Shown: positions 52,823-61,638 of the stretch, piece by piece
How the letters are laid out: each line of letters starts with the position of its first letter
Position numbering within the stretch: the first letter of the stretch is position 1
From: an uncultured Christensenellaceae bacterium
Lineage (GTDB): Bacteria > Bacillota > Clostridia > Christensenellales > UBA3700
Assembly (NCBI GenBank): GCA_944381325.1
Contig: CALWKS010000003.1
Coordinates: 1 to 64,000, forward strand
DNA: 64,000 nt
Direction: 5' to 3'
Notes under the pieces: model-generated
The model's database searches: none
What the model was told of the DNA's origin: nothing
Seen by the model: the letters and a program-made list of their open reading frames with translations, nothing else
Made by a program: the position numbers and the translations under genes

Positions 52823-53781
52823 CTCTCTCCTCCACTGTAGAACGCGCTTGTTACCGCAAGCAGCTGTTCCTCTCCTTTTCTCTCTCCGTATATCCCGACC
52901 GTGCAGTATCTTGCAAAAGTCGCCTTTGTCATTATCTTTTCGCCGAACCTGATCGGCACGGATCTCACTCCGTTTTCTGTGCGTATTTCAGCCCTCGTAA
53001 GCTCTTTAGCCTTGTCTGAGCGGTAATCGTCGACAGGTCTGCACGATATCTCTATCTCGCATTCTCCGGACGGGATCACGCTGCCTATCTGATATTCTTT
53101 TCCGCAACATACCGCCTTGCAATTTACTTCGACGCCCACCGTTACGTAAGTCGCGCCCTTTCTCAGACCTCTGATTATATCTTCTGCCTTCGCGCTGTCT
53201 GCGCCCACGTACGTGTACGCGTATGACGACGGAACGTCGTCGCGGTTGTGCCAGTCGTAACCGTAAACCGCTGTCATTCTTATACCCCTATTTAACAGAG
53301 AGTGCCACTGCTCAAGCTGCTGTCTTGCGGCAACGCCCTCGTTGGGGTAATAATGAGACCATATCTCGTAGTTGTCCGCGCCTGTCAGTTTTTCGATGTC
53401 GTAATCGCAATGACAGCCGCTGCATAGCGGATATCCCATACGCCTCGGGTGCGCTATCGCCACGATATCACCGAGACTCTGAGCGCGCGCGATTTTTTCA
53501 CTTACGTTCTGAGGAGTGATGTCTCTCCACAACACGTCGCTATTGCCGCCGATAACGGTAAAGTGTCCCCAGAAAGTCGTCCACTCTATCCCTCTCAGCA
53601 CGGTTACGCCAAGTCTTTCGCCTTCTTTTACAGCTCTTTCAACGCCTGCAACGGTGTTGTGGTCTGTCAGCGCTATCGCCGCATAACCGCATTCCGCCGC
53701 TCTTGCGACAAGCTCTTCAGGCGTCATCTTGCCGTCTGACATGGTCGTATGAGTATGCAGTTCGCACCTGAAATATCTCAT
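52819..53781 (-). CDS. PHP-domain metallohydrolase, CehA/McbA-like catalytic part
   Basis: 320 residues. CELHTHTTMSDGKMTPEEL carries the H-x-H and D motif of PHP domains; ALTDHNTVAG, AHPRR and DWHNRDDVP supply further metal ligands. After the PHP domain is a beta domain (GSVIPSGECEIEISCRPV) as in CehA/McbA-type metallohydrolases. Those proteins usually carry an N-terminal beta-sandwich; here it is encoded by the preceding gene. The ATG at 53781 (GAGGTGG upstream) overlaps that gene's stop by 4 nt. The reaction is likely hydrolysis of a phosphoester or other ester; the substrate is unknown. Confidence 0.85.
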   Translation of the reverse strand: MRYFRCELHTHTTMSDGKMTPEELVARAAECGYAAIALTDHNTVAGVERAVKEGERLGVTVLRGIEWTTFWGHFTVIGGNSDVLWRDITPQNVSEKIARAQSLGDIVAIAHPRRMGYPLCSGCHCDYDIEKLTGADNYEIWSHYYPNEGVAARQQLEQWHSLLNRGIRMTAVYGYDWHNRDDVPSSYAYTYVGADSAKAEDIIRGLRKGATYVTVGVEVNCKAVCCGKEYQIGSVIPSGECEIEISCRPVDDYRSDKAKELTRAEIRTENGVRSVPIRFGEKIMTKATFARYCTVGIYGERKGEEQLLAVTSAFYSGGER

Positions 53782-54230
53782 ACTTCCACCTCTATTTTCA
53801 GAGAAACGGTTATCGTATCCGTGATTATGCATGTTACGCTCACGGTAAACGTCCATTCCCCTTTCTTTATCTCGGTCGGATAAAATCCGCCGTCTGCGCT
53901 CTCCGCGCTTATAGTGAAATTCTGTACGTTATTGCCCCTGTGCGCCGTACCGACGACGCCGCACGGCGAATCGATCGAAAACGACAGGTGGTTGTCCAGC
54001 GGAAGGCAGGCGCGCATCTCGCCTTTGCTCATAAGAGGTTCTCCCGCCTGCTTCAACATGCTTTTTTCTATCAGGTCCAGCCCGTACTCTTCGTCATAAT
54101 TATACTTGGGATCGTAAGCGACGCTGACCAACATTTTTTTTGCGTCTTCGGGCACGTTAAAAGGAATTTTATAATGAGTGCTCTGATCCTTACGCGTAAG
54201 TATGTACTGTCCTTCAAGAATTGTCTGCAT
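53778..54230 (-). CDS. Beta-sandwich partner of the PHP protein (split CehA/McbA N-domain)
   Basis: 150 residues, all beta by appearance, no signal peptide. HYKIPFNVPEDAKKMLVSVAY opens it; it ends with FTISAESADGGFYPTEIKKGEWTFTVSV and a final strand pair. This matches the pattern of the N-terminal domain that precedes the PHP domain in CehA/McbA-like proteins (ISAE...GY-P..I..GEW). The next gene, overlapping by ATGA, encodes the PHP part, so the two probably assemble into one enzyme. Confidence 0.68.
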   Translation of the reverse strand: MQTILEGQYILTRKDQSTHYKIPFNVPEDAKKMLVSVAYDPKYNYDEEYGLDLIEKSMLKQAGEPLMSKGEMRACLPLDNHLSFSIDSPCGVVGTAHRGNNVQNFTISAESADGGFYPTEIKKGEWTFTVSVTCIITDTITVSLKIEVEV

Positions 54231-54233
54231 ATA

Positions 54234-55508
54234 TTATTCTATGTCCGGTATCTCCGTCATATCGACTTTTCTGCCGCCGTTCTTACGCGAAATCTCTGCC
54301 GCGGTTACGATGCGGTGGCTTTCAATGGTGTCTTTTATCCAGGTGTACTGCCACTTGGGGTCGAGTTTTCCTGCCAGCATATCCGCCGCAGATCGGGTAA
54401 TGCCCTGATCTCCGCCGTAATGTCCTTTTATTACAGGAATTATGTTGACTACTATCTTCTTGGGTTTCTTATCGAAGAGTTTAAGCCATATGACGCTTCC
54501 GCTGTCATCTGCGACAAGCTCTCCTTTAGTGCCTCTGATCTCTGTATGTCTGTGATCTTTTTCGTTGAAAGCGTTGGCGGTCATGACGATTTTTACGCCG
54601 TTTTCCATCTCCATATTAACGGTCTGACAGTCCACAACGTCGTTGTCGCAATTGAACACGCATCTTGACCACAGCTTTCCTCTTTCTCCGTTTTTAAGCT
54701 CTTCTATTACGTCCTTTTTCTTGCCCGTAGTGCAGAAAGCGTAAGTTCCCCACGGATATTTATTGCGTTTGAGACCTCTGCCCACATACTGATAGGTACA
54801 TTCGTAAATGCATTTGTCTCTGTGCGGACAGTCGAAGCAGTTCGCCGCCGCGCCCTTAGGAGCGTTGGCTTTTGTGAAAAAGCTGAGATCTCCGTAAGAA
54901 GACAAGCTCTTGCATTTCGAACCTGAAAACCAGTACAACAGGTCCATATCGTGGCAACATTTTGCAAGCAGCATCGGAGTGGTCTCTTCTTCTCTGCGCC
55001 AGTTGCCCCTGACGTAACTGTGACAGAAATGCCACCATGAAATATGCTCGTCATGCTTTATCAGCTTGATCTCGCCCAGCACTCCGCTGTCGATTATCTG
55101 CTTTATTCTGCGGTAGTAGTTGGCATATCTGAGAACGTGGCAGACAAGAACTTTAAGTCCTTTTTCTCTTGCCAGTTTTTCTATCTCGATACACTCTTTT
55201 ATATCGGGACTTACAGGCTTTTCGAGAAGCAGATTATAGCCCAGATTGAGCGCCTTGATCGCGTGCGCATAATGGTCGCGGTCCTGAGTGGCGATCACCA
55301 TAACGTCAGCGATCTTACCCTGAGCGAAGAACTTGTCCTCGTCGGTAAAACATTTGTCGTCAGGCACGTTCCACGCCTTTTTGACGTTGTCTATCTTAGC
55401 CTGATACTTATCGCAGACGCTTACTATCTTTACGCCGTCCAGCTTGTTGAGATGTCCGCCGTAGTTTTTGCCTCTGTTTCCGAGTCCCAATACAGCAACC
55501 GTACTCAT
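54234..55508 (-). CDS. Gfo/Idh/MocA family oxidoreductase 3 with Cys cluster
   Basis: 424 residues. VAVLGLGNRGKNYGGHL binds the cofactor, EKP at residues 96-98, KCCHDMDLLYWF with His186. It differs from the other two by an insertion holding Cys224, Cys227, Cys233 and Cys237 (NCFDCPHRDKCIYEC), with more Cys further on. Such clusters occur in some Gfo/Idh subfamilies and may bind metal. It is 20 bp after the uxuB-like gene and 3 bp before the beta-sandwich gene. Confidence 0.85.
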   Translation of the reverse strand: MSTVAVLGLGNRGKNYGGHLNKLDGVKIVSVCDKYQAKIDNVKKAWNVPDDKCFTDEDKFFAQGKIADVMVIATQDRDHYAHAIKALNLGYNLLLEKPVSPDIKECIEIEKLAREKGLKVLVCHVLRYANYYRRIKQIIDSGVLGEIKLIKHDEHISWWHFCHSYVRGNWRREEETTPMLLAKCCHDMDLLYWFSGSKCKSLSSYGDLSFFTKANAPKGAAANCFDCPHRDKCIYECTYQYVGRGLKRNKYPWGTYAFCTTGKKKDVIEELKNGERGKLWSRCVFNCDNDVVDCQTVNMEMENGVKIVMTANAFNEKDHRHTEIRGTKGELVADDSGSVIWLKLFDKKPKKIVVNIIPVIKGHYGGDQGITRSAADMLAGKLDPKWQYTWIKDTIESHRIVTAAEISRKNGGRKVDMTEIPDIE

Positions 55509-55528
55509 AATATCTTTATCTCCCTTTA

Positions 55529-56362
55529 TCAGACTCCTGAATATGCGGAGAAACCGCCGTCAACGGGGACTACGATACCCGTAACGAATCCCGCCTTTTC
55601 ATCGTCTGACAGCCACAGCATAGTGCCCATAAGTTCTTTTGCTTCGCCGAATCTTCCCATAGGCGTGCCTCTCAGGATCTTCTCTGCACGTGCAGACGGA
55701 GTGCCGTCGGGATTGAACAGAAGCGCTCTGTTCTGATTGGTTACGAAGAACCCGGGAGCGATGGCGTTTACTCTTATGCCTGCCTTTGCAAAGTGTACCG
55801 CAAGCCACTGGGTGAAGTTGCTTACAGCCGCCTTTGCGCCGCTGTATGCGGGAATTCTGGTAAGAGGTCTGAACGCGTTCATTGAAGAAACGTTAATTAT
55901 GTTGCCGCCTCTTTCAACCATATCCTTTGCAAAAACCTGAGTCGTCAGGAAGGTAGCGAGGAAGTTGAGTTTGAACACAAAATCAACTCCGTTGCCGTCC
56001 AGGTCGAAGAAACTCTTTACGTCGGGGTTTTCCACGTCAGCCATATCGAAGTAGTCGTTTGTGGTTGTACCCTTGGGGTTGTTGCCGCCCGCACCGTTTA
56101 TAAGCAGATCGCATTTGCCGAGATCCTTGTTTATCTCTACTCTTGCCTGCTCCATATTCTCCTTATCAAGGCAGTTGACCTTGTACGCCTTTGCAACGCC
56201 GCCGTTTGCGACGATGTCGTCAGCGACTTTCTGAGCCGCTTCGAGATTGAGGTCGAGCACAGCGATTTTAGCGCCGTATTTTGCGTATTCCTTTGCAAAC
56301 TCACTGCACAGAACTCCGCCTGCGCCGGTGATTACTACAACTTTGTCTTTATAAACAGACAT
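55529..56362 (-). CDS. uxuB: SDR family D-mannonate oxidoreductase (fructuronate reductase)
   Basis: 277 residues, short-chain dehydrogenase: VVVITGAGGVLCSEFAKEY (NAD site), LLINGAGGNNP, the Ser in NVSSMNAF and the Y-x-x-x-K in YSGAKAAVSNF. Sequence and length fit the SDR-type UxuB of Bacillus/Clostridia, unrelated to the long-chain UxuB of E. coli. It reduces D-fructuronate to D-mannonate. Placed 51 bp after uxuA and ahead of the Gfo/Idh gene. Confidence 0.88.
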   Translation of the reverse strand: MSVYKDKVVVITGAGGVLCSEFAKEYAKYGAKIAVLDLNLEAAQKVADDIVANGGVAKAYKVNCLDKENMEQARVEINKDLGKCDLLINGAGGNNPKGTTTNDYFDMADVENPDVKSFFDLDGNGVDFVFKLNFLATFLTTQVFAKDMVERGGNIINVSSMNAFRPLTRIPAYSGAKAAVSNFTQWLAVHFAKAGIRVNAIAPGFFVTNQNRALLFNPDGTPSARAEKILRGTPMGRFGEAKELMGTMLWLSDDEKAGFVTGIVVPVDGGFSAYSGV

Positions 56363-56413
56363 AACGTTTCTCCTTCCTTATATATTGATTATACTGAAAT
56401 TGCCTTGTTTGCC

Positions 56414-57463
56414 TTATTTTTTAGCATTCTTTTCAACGGCTTCGATAATACCCTGAAGATACATAGCGCCGAGAGCGCGGTCGTAAAGACCGTAACCGGC
56501 TCTGCCTGTCTCTCCCCATATCATCCTGCCGTGGTCGGGACGCACGTAACCGTCGAAACCGCCGTCGTAAAGAGCCTTGATTATCTCGTACATGTCAAGG
56601 CTTCCCTTTTCGCTGAGATGACCGCTTTCTTCAAAGCAATGATCGCCTGTGATCTTGATGTTGCGCAGGTGTACGAACGGCATTCTGCCCTTGCAGGTTT
56701 TTATCATGGATACGAGGTTGTTCATAGGATTGACGCCCAGAGATCCCGTGCACAGCGTTATGCCGTTGCTGGGGCTGTCGACGATAGACAAAAACCTCTT
56801 CAGATTCTTCTCGTCGATAATGACTCTGGGAAGACCGAATATTCCCCACGGCGGATCGTCGGGGTGAATAGCCATCTTTACGCCGCTCTCCTCCGCTACG
56901 GGAATTACCTCTTTGAGGAACACAGTCATGTTCTCCCACAGCTTTTCGTCGTCTATGTCCTTATATTGCTCAAGCAGTTCTTTGAGTCCTTCTCTCGTGT
57001 AGCTTGCGTCCCAACCGGGAAGTGAAAGTTCACTGGTAAGGGGGTTCATTGCAAGCACTGTTTCGTGGTCGTAAGCAAGCGCATTGGAGCCGTCGGGAAG
57101 TTCTTTTGCAAGATTGCTTCTCAGCCAGTCGAACACGGGCATGAAGTTGTAGCATATGCATTTGACGCCCGCCCTGCCCAGTCTTCTGACGTTTTCTTTA
57201 TAATTCTCTATAAGTCTTGCGGCATTGGCGTTGCCCAGCTTAATGTCTTCGTGAACGGGAACGCTCTCCACAACCTCGAAAGTAAGTCCTTTGTCATTGG
57301 CAAGTTTTTTAAGTCTTGCAATGCTCTCTTCAGACCATACCTCGCCTACGGGAGTGTCGTATATCGCAGATACCACGCCCTGAACGCAAGGGATCTGCCT
57401 GATATCGTCAAGCGTGACCTTGTCGTTTTCGCCGTACCATCTGAAAGTCATTCTGAATGCCAT
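56414..57463 (-). CDS. uxuA: Mannonate dehydratase
   Basis: 349 residues, TIM-barrel UxuA: MTFRWYGENDKVTLDDIRQIP at the start, the YNFMPVFDWLRSNL segment, AIHPDDPPWGIFGLPRVI, LCTGSLG and HLRNIK...FEESGH carry metal ligands. It dehydrates D-mannonate to 2-keto-3-deoxygluconate. Start ATG 57463 with GGAGG at 7 nt; it lies 2 bp after the uxaC stop. Confidence 0.95.
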   Translation of the reverse strand: MAFRMTFRWYGENDKVTLDDIRQIPCVQGVVSAIYDTPVGEVWSEESIARLKKLANDKGLTFEVVESVPVHEDIKLGNANAARLIENYKENVRRLGRAGVKCICYNFMPVFDWLRSNLAKELPDGSNALAYDHETVLAMNPLTSELSLPGWDASYTREGLKELLEQYKDIDDEKLWENMTVFLKEVIPVAEESGVKMAIHPDDPPWGIFGLPRVIIDEKNLKRFLSIVDSPSNGITLCTGSLGVNPMNNLVSMIKTCKGRMPFVHLRNIKITGDHCFEESGHLSEKGSLDMYEIIKALYDGGFDGYVRPDHGRMIWGETGRAGYGLYDRALGAMYLQGIIEAVEKNAKK

Positions 57464-57465
57464 AA

Positions 57466-58836
57466 TCAATCCTCCAAAAGTTTCTTTGCGTTGTAATAAC
57501 ACAACTTCTTTGCGACCTCGACGGGTGCGTCTCCGTCTCTTTCAGACGAATTGTCCGCAAGGAAATCGCAAAGACACTGTCTGTAATAGTCGTGTCTCGT
57601 ATACGACAGAAAACTTCTGCTGTCCGTCAGCATGCCCACCATCGAGCAGATATGTCCCAGTTCGCTCAGTCTGTCGAAAGTCTCTCTCATACCGCGCGCA
57701 TGATCGCAGAACCACCAGCTTACGCCGAGGTGTACTCCCCTGAACGCGCCTATCATAGTGATAAGCGTATAATACATTGACGGATTGAGAGTGTATATTA
57801 TCGTTTCAGGAAGTTTGCCTTCACTGTTCATCTTGTCGATTACGCGCGTAAGCGTAACCGTATCTATAGCGTCGCCCACGCAGTCGAAGCCGCTGTCCGC
57901 GCCGCACTTTGAGAACATATCGCTGTTTGAATTGCGTGTAACGGCAAGGTGCATCTGCATAGTTATTCCGCGCTTTTTGTACTCTCTCGCAAGATAAACG
58001 TAAAGATATCCTTTGAACGCGCTCGCCTCTGAATCGCTCACCTTTTCAGATGCGAGGATCTTTGCAAACGTTGCCGCCGCTTCATTCTCATCTGCAACCG
58101 CCTTCGGGAAGCCTGCGACGCCTATATCCGAGAATCTGCAACCGCGGCTTACGAAAAAGTCAAGTCTGTTTTCTACAGCCTTTCTGAAATCCGCAAGGTC
58201 TGAGATATTAATTCCGCTCGCATTTTCCAGTTTTGCGATATACGATTTGTAATCCTTCTTTTCGACAGATACCAGATTATCAGTTCTGAACGTAGGAGCG
58301 ACCTTTGCTTCGAGGACGCCTTCCTTTGCTATCCTGTCGTGCCATTCGAGGCTGTCGCAAGGGTCGTCTGTCGTTGCGATATACTCGACGTTCGCCATTT
58401 TGATAAGTTTTCTCGGAGATATCGCCTTTTCTTTTATCACGGCGTTTGCCTTTTCTCTTATCTCTTTCGCCGTGTCTTTATTCAGCGGCTCGGTGATGCC
58501 GAAGAAAAACATAAGTTCTGCCGCAACCCAGTCTTTTACGGGATTGCCGATAGCATAACCAACGGCTTCAGCGAATTTATCGAACTTTTCAGCCCAGGAA
58601 GCGTCTCCCGTGATATATCTTTCCTCAACGCCGTAGCCGCGCATAAGACGCCATTTATAATGATCTCCAGCAAGCCATATCTCGCCGATATCGCTGAACG
58701 GCTTGTCCTCGTATATTTCTTTGGGCGAAAGATGACAATGATAATCGATTATCGGCAGGTCCTTAACAGCCGCGTATATCTTCTCCGCACGCTCTGAACG
58801 GAGCATCTTTATCACGTTATCTCTGTACTCTACCAC
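57466..58836 (-). CDS. uxaC: Glucuronate isomerase (uronate isomerase)
   Basis: 456 residues. LPIIDYHCHLSPKEIYEDKPF (metal-binding H-x-H), WLAGDHYKWRLMRGYGV and NPVKDWVAAELMFFFGI are diagnostic. It isomerises D-glucuronate to D-fructuronate and also galacturonate to tagaturonate. The reading starts at GTG 58836 with GGAGG at 9 nt; an ATG ten codons later is the alternative. The start overlaps the end of kdgK by 20 nt. Confidence 0.95.
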   Translation of the reverse strand: MVEYRDNVIKMLRSERAEKIYAAVKDLPIIDYHCHLSPKEIYEDKPFSDIGEIWLAGDHYKWRLMRGYGVEERYITGDASWAEKFDKFAEAVGYAIGNPVKDWVAAELMFFFGITEPLNKDTAKEIREKANAVIKEKAISPRKLIKMANVEYIATTDDPCDSLEWHDRIAKEGVLEAKVAPTFRTDNLVSVEKKDYKSYIAKLENASGINISDLADFRKAVENRLDFFVSRGCRFSDIGVAGFPKAVADENEAAATFAKILASEKVSDSEASAFKGYLYVYLAREYKKRGITMQMHLAVTRNSNSDMFSKCGADSGFDCVGDAIDTVTLTRVIDKMNSEGKLPETIIYTLNPSMYYTLITMIGAFRGVHLGVSWWFCDHARGMRETFDRLSELGHICSMVGMLTDSRSFLSYTRHDYYRQCLCDFLADNSSERDGDAPVEVAKKLCYYNAKKLLED

Positions 58837-59839
58837 TGCCGTCGCCCTCCGCGAGTTTCTTTACTTCGGCAACCGAAACGACGTTGAAGTCGCCCTCGAC
58901 CGAATGTTTGAGACATGACGCCGCAACCGCAAATTCGAGCGCCGCCTGCTCTCCCATATTGTTCTTGAGTCCGTATATGAGACCTGCGCCGAAGCTGTCG
59001 CCGCCGCCGACTCTGTCAACAATGTCTATATCGTAATGCTTGCTCTGATAAACGGCGTTTCTCGCAACGTAAATGCCTGACCAGCCGTTGCGGCTTGCGC
59101 TGTAGCTTTCTCTAAGAGTGAAAGCTATTCCTTTGAGCGCGGGGAATTTTGAAAGCACCTTTGCTCCGAGCGCCGCATATCCGTCCTTATTCAGCTTTCC
59201 GACGCTTATGCTGCTGTTGTCCGCCTCTATTCCGAAAACATCCTTGCAGTCTTCTTCGTTGCTTATCAGCACGTCGACAGTCTTGACGAGTTCAGACATA
59301 ACTTTGTTCGCCTTATCCTTGCTCCACAGCTTCTTGCGGAAGTTGAGATCGCAAGAGACGGGAATGTTCTTTTTCTTCGCCGCCTTAAGAATGATATCGA
59401 GCACCTTTGCGGTCTTATCGGAAATAGCGGGAGTAATGCCCGTCCAATGCAGCCATTCAACACCCTCGAGAAGTTTGGCTTCGTCTACGTCTTCAGGCTC
59501 GATCTCGCTTATCGCGCTGTGCGTTCTGTCGTATATTACGTTGCTGGGGCGCTGCGAACAGCCCTTTTCACAGAAGTATATACCCATTCTTTCGCCGCCG
59601 CGGACGATCTTTTTAGTATCCACGCCGAATCTTCTCAGCTCGCCGATACACTTGTCTGCGATAGCGTTTTCAGGAAGCTTTGTAAAGAAAGCCACGTCTT
59701 CGCCGAATTGCGCCAGCGAAACCGCAACGTTGGCTTCTCCGCCGCCGTAGACCGCTTCGTAAGCTTCCGCCTGAGCGAATCTCTTATATCCGTACGGCTG
59801 AAGCCTGAGCATAATTTCTCCAATAGTCAAAATACTCAT
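58817..59839 (-). CDS. kdgK: 2-keto-3-deoxygluconate kinase
   Basis: 340 residues, PfkB family: LTIGEIMLRLQPYGYKRF, YGGGEANVAVSLAQFGEDV and the C-terminal GGGDSFGAGLIYG with the catalytic Asp. Phosphorylates KDG to KDPG. The pathway position is set by its neighbours kdgA and uxuA. It starts 12 bp after kdgA. Confidence 0.92.
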   Translation of the reverse strand: MSILTIGEIMLRLQPYGYKRFAQAEAYEAVYGGGEANVAVSLAQFGEDVAFFTKLPENAIADKCIGELRRFGVDTKKIVRGGERMGIYFCEKGCSQRPSNVIYDRTHSAISEIEPEDVDEAKLLEGVEWLHWTGITPAISDKTAKVLDIILKAAKKKNIPVSCDLNFRKKLWSKDKANKVMSELVKTVDVLISNEEDCKDVFGIEADNSSISVGKLNKDGYAALGAKVLSKFPALKGIAFTLRESYSASRNGWSGIYVARNAVYQSKHYDIDIVDRVGGGDSFGAGLIYGLKNNMGEQAALEFAVAASCLKHSVEGDFNVVSVAEVKKLAEGDGSGRVQR

Positions 59840-59851
59840 TATACGCCTCTC

Positions 59852-60493
59852 TTATCTCTTTATTTCAGCTACTTTTTTTACAAGTTCTCTCGCGGTTTTT
59901 TCAACCTCGTCGTAATCGCCTTTCTTTGCGCCTTTAGTTACGAAAGAGCCTGCGCCGACCGCAACCGCGCCCGCCTTGAACCAGTCTTCAACGTTGGCAA
60001 GACTTACGCCGCCCGTGGGCATGATCTGAAGCTGCGGCAAAGGTCCTTTGATTGCCTTAAGACCCGTGGGAGTAGCCACGTCGCCAGGGAACAGCTTTAC
60101 GAAGTTTGCGCCGATCTCGAGCGCTTTTACCGCCTCAGTCGGAGAGAACACGCCGGGAACTACCGCCACAGCGTAACGGTTGCACAGCCTTACCGTCTCC
60201 TCGCTGAAGCAAGGGCTGAAAATAAACTGCGCGCCCGCAAGTATTGCCGCTCTCGCCGTCTCGGGGTCAAGCACGCTGCCTGCGCCCACGACCATGTCCG
60301 TATCTTTATATTTATCGCACAGAGTCGATATTATACTGTCCGCGTGCGGAACGGTGAAAGTTACCTCGATAAACTTTATGCCGCCCCTGTAGCATGCCTC
60401 TGCCGTTTTTAAAGCCTGTTCAACAGAGTCGCCTCTTACGACGACTACCACGCCTTCCTTTTTGATACCGGCAAACACTTCGTTCTTGTCCAT
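59852..60493 (-). CDS. kdgA: KDPG (2-keto-3-deoxy-6-phosphogluconate) aldolase
   Basis: 213 residues. Class I aldolase with Schiff-base Lys133 in NFVKLFPGD and Glu43 in IEVTFTVP; GAGSVLDPETA, FSPCF and MPTGGVSLANV complete the active site. It splits KDPG to pyruvate and glyceraldehyde-3-phosphate. First gene of the operon, preceded by a 70-nt leader that can fold (GACGG...CCGTC and GGGC...GCCC pairs). Confidence 0.94.
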   Translation of the reverse strand: MDKNEVFAGIKKEGVVVVVRGDSVEQALKTAEACYRGGIKFIEVTFTVPHADSIISTLCDKYKDTDMVVGAGSVLDPETARAAILAGAQFIFSPCFSEETVRLCNRYAVAVVPGVFSPTEAVKALEIGANFVKLFPGDVATPTGLKAIKGPLPQLQIMPTGGVSLANVEDWFKAGAVAVGAGSFVTKGAKKGDYDEVEKTARELVKKVAEIKR

Positions 60494-60569
60494 TTAAATC
60501 TCCTCTGACGGCATGCGGGGCTTACGCTCTGCCATCCGTCCTGACGGGCACAATCCGCCCTTTGAATAT

Positions 60570-60598
60570 ATTATAAAATAATGGAGAAAATTTTTCAA
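60570..60598 (-). promoter_or_regulatory. Promoter of the uronate operon
   Basis: TTGAAA (60598-60593), 17-bp spacer, TATAAT (60575-60570), pointing to kdgA. The repeat at 60573-60592 fills the spacer. Confidence 0.82.
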
Positions 60599-60650
60599 GG
60601 CAAATTGCAATAAAATTATGGACAAAATAGGAGAAATAAGATAAAATAAT
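60573..60650. repeat. Direct repeats between kdgA and the AraC-type gene (candidate operators)
   Basis: ATAAAATAATGGAGAAAAT (from 60573) and ATAAAATTATGGACAAAAT (from 60610) differ at two positions and lie 37 bp apart; a shorter copy ATAAAATAAT is at 60641. AraC-type regulators commonly bind such direct repeats. One copy is within the kdgA promoter spacer, one just upstream of its -35. Confidence 0.6.
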
Positions 60651-60666
60651 AATCGGAGGTGGATTT

Positions 60667-61434
60667 ATGCCGATTATCAACTATATAGGAAAGAATATGA
60701 AGACCTTTCACGTTTCCCAGCACCAGCACGACTACTGGGAAATCATATACTGCACCAACGGAGACGGTACGATAACTTTCTTCGACGGAAGCGAAGCGAT
60801 CGAGTATACGCGCAACCAGGTGGTCATCATTCCGCCGCATACGCTGCATACCAACGACTCCAAGATGGGCTTCAAGAATATTTATCTGACGGTGGCGAAC
60901 TGGACGCCCTCTTTCAAAAAGGCTATACTGCTCAGCGACAATCCTCAGAAAGACATTTTCAACGTGCTTACGCTGTGCTACCGTTACTTCAACTCTGAAA
61001 TGCCCAACCAGGCAAATATAATACTGTCTTTCACCGAGCTTATCCTCAATATTATCTCAGGATTTGCAGGCAGCGACAACTGCTCTCAGCACGTAGAAAT
61101 GATAGCCAACAGCATCGTCGAAAATTTCTCTGATCCCAACTTCTCTCTCGACGACGTTTACGCTACTTTCCCGCTCAGCAAAGACTACATACGCAGACAG
61201 TTCATCAAAGAAAAGGGCATCTCTCCGCTTCAGTTCCTCAACGTAACGCGCATAGGATTTGCTCAGAAACTCCTGCTCAGCAAGAACATCAACAATTACA
61301 AGATTTACGAAATCGCCGAGATGTGCGGCTTCAGTGATCAGCTGTATTTTTCAAGAGTGTTCAAAAAGGTAACGGGCGTAAGCCCCAAGGAATACACCCA
61401 GATCCCCAGGACGGAAAAATACAACAGCGACTGA
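60667..61434 (+). CDS. AraC family transcriptional regulator
   Basis: 255 residues: an N-terminal cupin sensor domain (FHVSQHQHDYWEIIYCTNGDGT, VVIIPPHTLHTN) and a C-terminal AraC-type double helix-turn-helix (LSKDYIRRQFIKEKGISPLQFLNVTRI, then IAEMCGFSDQLYFSRVFKKVTGVSPKEY). GGAGG precedes the ATG. It is divergent from the uronate operon with repeats in between, so it very likely controls that operon in response to a pathway sugar, as an activator by analogy with its family. Confidence 0.9.
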   Translation: MPIINYIGKNMKTFHVSQHQHDYWEIIYCTNGDGTITFFDGSEAIEYTRNQVVIIPPHTLHTNDSKMGFKNIYLTVANWTPSFKKAILLSDNPQKDIFNVLTLCYRYFNSEMPNQANIILSFTELILNIISGFAGSDNCSQHVEMIANSIVENFSDPNFSLDDVYATFPLSKDYIRRQFIKEKGISPLQFLNVTRIGFAQKLLLSKNINNYKIYEIAEMCGFSDQLYFSRVFKKVTGVSPKEYTQIPRTEKYNSD

Positions 61435-61456
61435 TATCGGGATAACTCTCAGAATG

Positions 61457-61480
61457 CGGACGCTTTGGCGTCCGTTTTTT
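61457..61480 (+). terminator. Terminator of the AraC-type gene
   Basis: Stem CGGACGC/GCGTCCG, loop TTTG, followed by six T residues. Confidence 0.88.
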
Positions 61481-61638
61481 ATGCATTTTCCGTTCTCAGC
61501 CGGCAGCAAAACAAGGTTTTAAGCACAGTTTTAGCAATACAATATTATATGGATTTTATATACGCGTGCAAAATAGTCAGAAAATCTTTATTATTATCCT
61601 TATCGGGTGTATAATGAAGAAAACGACGGGAGGCTTTC

